From a gamma proteobacterium symbiont of Ctena orbiculata (GTDB lineage Bacteria > Pseudomonadota > Gammaproteobacteria > Chromatiales > Chromatiaceae), in contig QBVC01000028.1 of assembly GCA_003058495.1 (NCBI GenBank), positions 1 to 64,000 of the forward strand: a stretch of 64,000 nucleotides of DNA, written 5' to 3'. The notes beneath the pieces are model-generated. The model was given only the letters and a program-made list of their open reading frames with translations. It searched no databases and had not been told where the DNA came from. The translations under genes were made by a program, and so were the position numbers. Position 1 is the first letter of the stretch; each line of letters begins with the position of its first letter. This document shows, piece after piece, positions 63,253-64,000 of the stretch.

Positions 63253-64000
63253 CTATTCGATAGCCTTGCTCCCCAACAGGTAGGCGATTTCGGCCAGGTG
63301 GAGTGCCTGATCATGAGAGGCGCGGGCCAGGTTGGCGCGTACCATGGCATCCATCAGATTCGCTTCGATGACCTTTTCGGTTTTCACCGCACCGGTCTGG
63401 TAGGCGCGATTACTGAGATCGAGGTTTTGTTCTGAGGTGTCGACCGCATGCCGGGTGATGCTTACCTGTTTGCGTGCGGCGCCGGTCTGGAGGAAGAGAT
63501 GTTTGATCTGTGTGGCAGTGCTTTCGCTGAGCAGCAGCTTCTGCTGCTCCTTTTGTGCCTGTTCCGCCTTGGCCGCCGCGACACGATGCCTGGTGAGACC
63601 GCCATCGAAGAGCTTCAGCTCCATGCCGATGGCCAAATGCCACGCCTGTTTGTTTTCGTCGACACTGAGGCCGCCATCCAGGTCGTTCTCGAAGCCGTTC
63701 ACTGAGGCCATCAGGCCGATGGTTGGATAGTGGTCGCTCTTGGCCTCGTCGACTTTGGCCTCATAGGCCTCCACGGCCAGCGCCAGCTGTTCAATCCGGG
63801 GATTGAATTTCAGTGCCTGCTCGATAAGCCGGTCAAGCTCCAGATCTCGCGCAGCATGCGGATACTCATTTGTGCCGAGCTGGATCTGCTCCTGCCAATC
63901 CAAGCCCATGGTAAAGGCAAGTGCGGCGAGCGCCGCCTGGTGCTTTGCCGCGAGCTCTTCAAAGGTCGCGTGTGCCAGGGTATGAGCGAGCTTGCTCTGC
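63253..64000 (-). CDS. TolC-like outer-membrane efflux protein, C-terminal part (runs off window)
   Basis: The frame is open to the window edge, so the N-terminus is missing; about 249 residues are visible. Long helical repeats (LIEQALKFNPRIEQLALAVEAYEAKVDEAK) and the YPTIGLMASVNG strand fit outer-membrane efflux (OEP/TolC) proteins, which form an outer-membrane barrel and a periplasmic tunnel. It is upstream of the binding protein/GGDEF-EAL genes in the same direction, separated by 17 bases, so it is likely part of their operon. Type I secretion of an adhesin is one possible link to c-di-GMP, but that is speculation. Confidence 0.8.
   Translation of the reverse strand, partial: QSKLAHTLAHATFEELAAKHQAALAALAFTMGLDWQEQIQLGTNEYPHAARDLELDRLIEQALKFNPRIEQLALAVEAYEAKVDEAKSDHYPTIGLMASVNGFENDLDGGLSVDENKQAWHLAIGMELKLFDGGLTRHRVAAAKAEQAQKEQQKLLLSESTATQIKHLFLQTGAARKQVSITRHAVDTSEQNLDLSNRAYQTGAVKTEKVIEANLMDAMVRANLARASHDQALHLAEIAYLLGSKAIE

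Overview
The window looks like chromosome of a diazotrophic gammaproteobacterium. A compact nif accessory operon in Azotobacter/Pseudomonas-type gene order, an Rpf-type c-di-GMP pathway, tRNA-Asp, MetA, TcdA and a PiT phosphate carrier all fit that group. The mix of nitrogen fixation, multihaem cytochrome and many c-di-GMP sensors recalls sulfur-oxidising lineages such as Sedimenticola or Thiodiazotropha; that placement is inference, since no rRNA or ribosomal marker is present.

Layout: 1-3.4 kb is an accessory, AT-richer patch with the 5' end of an IS256-family transposase, a membrane-anchored caspase-like protein and a Y1/RAYT transposase. 3.8-9.4 kb is nifV-cysE-(TPR-like)-nifW-nifZ-nifM-clpX behind a NifA site and a sigma54 promoter. 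9.6-16.4 kb is an Rpf-like block: an RpfC hybrid kinase, a kinase-less RpfC/RpfH relative whose receiver and Hpt phospho-sites are substituted, RpfG (HD-GYP), and a double-receiver protein whose first receiver lacks its Asp. 16.5-35.3 kb is mostly housekeeping and conserved unknown genes (P-loop ATPase, MetA, DUF1501/DUF1800 pair, tRNA-Asp, inositol-phosphatase family, PiT, DUF2959, EamA, dGTPase-like HD protein, a Cpx-like Spy/regulator/kinase set).

35.7-44.7 kb holds a periplasmic binding protein paired with a PAS-GGDEF-EAL-CZB protein, TcdA, small enzymes and a CZB-ended chemoreceptor. 45-51.1 kb is a candidate electron-transfer module: TlpA-like thioredoxin, nine-haem secreted cytochrome and parvulin isomerase, with an FNR-like site upstream. 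51.1-56.5 kb is accessory: small enzymes and an SOS cassette (LexA, Y-family polymerase, SRAP-like protein) framed by three copies of a roughly 120-bp palindromic element. The lexA promoter carries two GTTC-N7-GTTC boxes, the type known from alphaproteobacteria.

57-64 kb contains an orphan OmpR-type regulator and a tightly packed operon: TolC-like protein, PhnD-type binding protein, PAS-GGDEF-EAL protein, and two more PhnD-type binding proteins, with no ABC permease or ATPase. With the 35.7 kb pair, this suggests periplasmic binding proteins used as ligand sensors for c-di-GMP enzymes rather than for transport. In all, three GGDEF-EAL proteins and one HD-GYP protein lie in 64 kb.
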